From contig OENT01000433.1 in the NCBI GenBank assembly GCA_900239685.1, forward strand, positions 53,685 to 117,684: DNA of 64,000 nucleotides, written 5' to 3'. This document shows, piece by piece, positions 61,701 through 64,000 of this stretch (its first letter is position 1; the number at the start of each line of letters is the position of its first letter). This DNA comes from Rotaria macrura. Taxonomy: Eukaryota > Rotifera > Eurotatoria > Philodinida > Philodinidae. The translations under genes were made by a program, and so were the position numbers. The notes beneath the pieces are model-generated. The model saw only the letters and a program-made list of their open reading frames with translations. It did no database searches and was not told the origin of the DNA.

Positions 61701-64000
61701 AAACAAAACGCGTATATTGATATTTGTGGTCGTACAGAAACTCTCTAATTGTCATTCGCAGGCAACACTCTAAAGCAATCTCATAAGTAAACCATCCCCA
61801 TATGCTTCGTAGGCGCTCTCGACACCTAGGGAGCGATGGCAACTCACTTCATTAGTTCGGTCGAACCCATATGTACTCTGATTTCATTTTTTCCTATTCT
61901 ACAAGCTCTATTATTTTTATATCCGCTTCGTTCAACTTCATTCTTCTGTTCCGTTCATATGTTATTAACACTACTCAAGTAAATACAAACCAGCTGGTTT
62001 TGAACAAAAAACTACGGAACTCGATGAAGAACGCTATTAGTATTCACGAACAGAAAATCTTTAGAAAATAATCGACCGGCTTTGCATTCAGCTTACAGCT
62101 ACGATATTCTATGAATATCTGTTGTTTTTTTTTCTACTGAAGACGATGATTTACTTCTATTCTTACAGTTTATTCCCTTGTAATTAATTTGTTTGCATAA
62201 GTCACCATTATTGAGTTGTTTACGTACATAGTCATAAACATGTGGGCTTTTTATTCTTTATACCACTATTACTTGTCCAATCATACATAAGTTGTATTGT
62301 TGTTCTCTTATGTAAAGCGTACTTAGTCGTTTGCTCATGTTTTGTATGACTAATTTTAAAACCAGATGGTAATATTTCAAATGATCTGTTTACTTCTTGT
62401 TTCATTACATCGATTCAGAATTCTACGATCATTATCTATATTTGTCGAACCGAACCAATCTCATTCGTCCCAGATCTGTATAGATTTAAAGTTTTGCCTA
62501 CACGGAAGTCGATGCATTGCTCTATCACTAATACATCAATACAGATGCGATCAATTACATTCGATTCATTATAATAACATAGATGGCTCCAACAATAAAA
62601 TCAAAAGGTTAGAAACTTTTTATCTGAGAACATATAATATGGGAAATCTTTTCGTGGATTTATGAAATATGCTGCACAGTTCATCTTACAAAAGATTGAA
62701 TATTCTATAAATTGAAACAAGTTTATTTAAAAAGACCTAGGCGAATAAAATAATCACTTATCTATGCTAGTAAATTAATTAAGGTTTTACCGAGTGAAAT
62801 CTCATTAAAAAATTATCAGAGACATGATGGGTGTCTTTCCTGATAGTCTTATCAATTGTATGAATGTATAAATCACAGTAGTTATAACGTAAATAATATG
62901 AAAATCTTATTCTAATCAAATTCAAATAAATTCCTAATATATCAACATGACAATTACAAATGATCTATATTTCTCTCATGCACAATGCAGAGCAATTGAA
63001 AAGACAGTTTTACGAAACTACAAATAATTGAGCGAATCAGTGTTTCAATAAAAAAACAATAACTCAACAGTATTAGATATTTATTAGTTGCTTGAAGAAA
63101 TCTGATAATAAACTTTACTATCAAGATTTTTTACATCGAATAACCAGTGTATTGATTTTGTTTATTTTCATATCATTCCTCATTTCTAATCTCCATAGGC
63201 ATATCGATATGGTACGAAAATTATTCGTCACTGTTGTTTCCGTTTATCTGTGTGTTGATTGATACAGATGAGTAGTTTAGAATCTAATCGTATTTATCAG
63301 AATGTTGTAAGTTTTTCTAGACACTCAAATATGTATCAGTGAAGACTGCGGATCAAATGGCAAGGTTTAAATCCATTTTGCTACGTAGTTCATGATAATC
63401 AAAAGGAAATTTCCATTATTCATCGACAATCTAATGAAAATTTTATTGAATTTATCGATCATTACAGAATAATATAAATGTTGCTCGGGAGTAAAAACAA
63501 TATTCTCAATGTCAGAGAATTATATTTCAATGTTACTATTGCGAGTATACATCCAAAGACGAACTTGATAATAAACAAGCATGTTTTTTAAAAGATAATT
63601 CTACTTTATTTTTAAATTTCGATCAAGATTTTCAATTCAATTGACTAATGCATTCGTCCATAGACTTAAGGATTAATTTTAAAGCAGCGAGTATTACACA
63701 TATTATCGCAAAATATTCCCTTCGGAGACAGAACATCGCACGGATAAATTGTTATTCAGAAAATTGTTTTCATGCAGCAAAACTTCTCCATATGTTTACT
63801 CTATGTGAGTCCTTGAGATGTAAGAGGTGAAGCCTATAAACAGAAAGATATTTTTCTCACAACTATCTTGTTCTGTCAGATGTTGATGAAATTTTACAAG
63901 TAATATGATGGAATGGAAAAACTACATTATGGATTAAAGGAAGGCTAACGGTATCTACTGAAATCGGTCAAATTTGATTTCGATTTTTCTTCCTCATAGC
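58710..64000. other. Long stretch without a convincing gene
   Basis: About 5.3 kb, AT-rich. A G-run (GGGGGGCGGGGAG) lies at 58992-59004. Candidate relics: at 62473-62580 (plus) a Cys-bearing EGF-like fragment (CIDLKFCLHGSRC), and at 63300-63640 short stop-broken pieces (CISEDCGSNGK; FQCYYCEYTSKDEL). None assembles into a gene. The window ends in TTCCTCATAGC, which could be a splice acceptor for an exon beyond the edge. Confidence 0.5.
63500..63640 (+). pseudogene. Possible decayed Cys-rich coding fragment
   Basis: About 45 codons read as Cys-bearing protein (FQCYYCEYTSKDELDNKQAC...) ending in TGA. It has a C-x2-C pair like a zinc finger but lacks the following histidines. Upstream 63330-63400 holds another short cysteine-bearing piece ending in a stop. 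Most likely relic sequence; could also be chance. Confidence 0.25.

Noticed and set aside
62366-62665. Open frame with an EGF-like cysteine pattern
   Set aside because: Only one partial motif, no splice sites or neighbouring repeats consistent with an EGF protein; kept only as a possible relic.
1-64000. CRISPR array, bacterial operon or ribosomal RNA
   Set aside because: Intron-rich animal genes throughout; no direct-repeat/spacer pattern and no rRNA-like conserved blocks.

Overview
This window looks like nuclear DNA of a small-genome metazoan. It is very AT-rich, its genes are cut by many GT-AG introns of about 50-75 nt, and its proteins are animal orthologues (AP-1 gamma-adaptin, SDR39U1, UBR7, a large C2H2 zinc-finger protein). 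A bdelloid rotifer, probably of the Rotaria type with roomy intergenic DNA, is my best inference. Supporting signs are the Penelope-type GIY-YIG remnant, an intronless bacterial-DltE-like dehydrogenase, and many short inverted-repeat elements. I could run no database search, so the taxon is an inference.

Layout: 1-53, the 5' end of a gene running off the left edge (minus). 447-10918, AP-1 gamma subunit (plus, 19 exons, 799 aa, four introns expanded to 0.96-2.8 kb). 11262-13461, SDR39U1-like epimerase-family protein (plus, 6 exons, 308 aa). 13.9-26 kb is gene-poor and repeat-rich: two hAT-like MITEs with perfect 8-bp target duplications, fold-back elements ending in CCCAG/CTGGG, a TA-flanked 359-bp MITE, a broken Penelope GIY-YIG domain, an 89-bp near-perfect palindrome, and a 2.3-kb inverted-repeat element holding a tandem array of intron-like units. 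27416-28561, RING plus Cys/His-rich protein (minus). 29652-30452 and 33946-34870, two diverged paralogous secreted or surface proteins (minus). 40180-42633, UBR7 (plus, 9 exons, 366 aa), with a second copy of the 89-bp palindrome in its fourth intron. 47007-47558, a small single-C2H2 protein (minus). 48861-49646, a TIR element with about 150-bp termini around an ORF-like exon. 50084-54364, a 12-13-finger C2H2 protein (minus, 11 exons, about 995 aa). 57864-58709, intronless DltE-like SDR (minus). 58.7-64 kb holds no convincing gene.

Functional links are weak, as expected for eukaryotic neighbours. UBR7 and the RING protein are both ubiquitin-ligase-type proteins but lie 12 kb apart on opposite strands. 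AP1G and SDR39U1 are codirectional with only 343 bp between them, and a splice acceptor sits directly before the SDR39U1 ATG, which would fit trans-splicing. All exon models were built by hand; total coding lengths close in frame, which supports them strongly.
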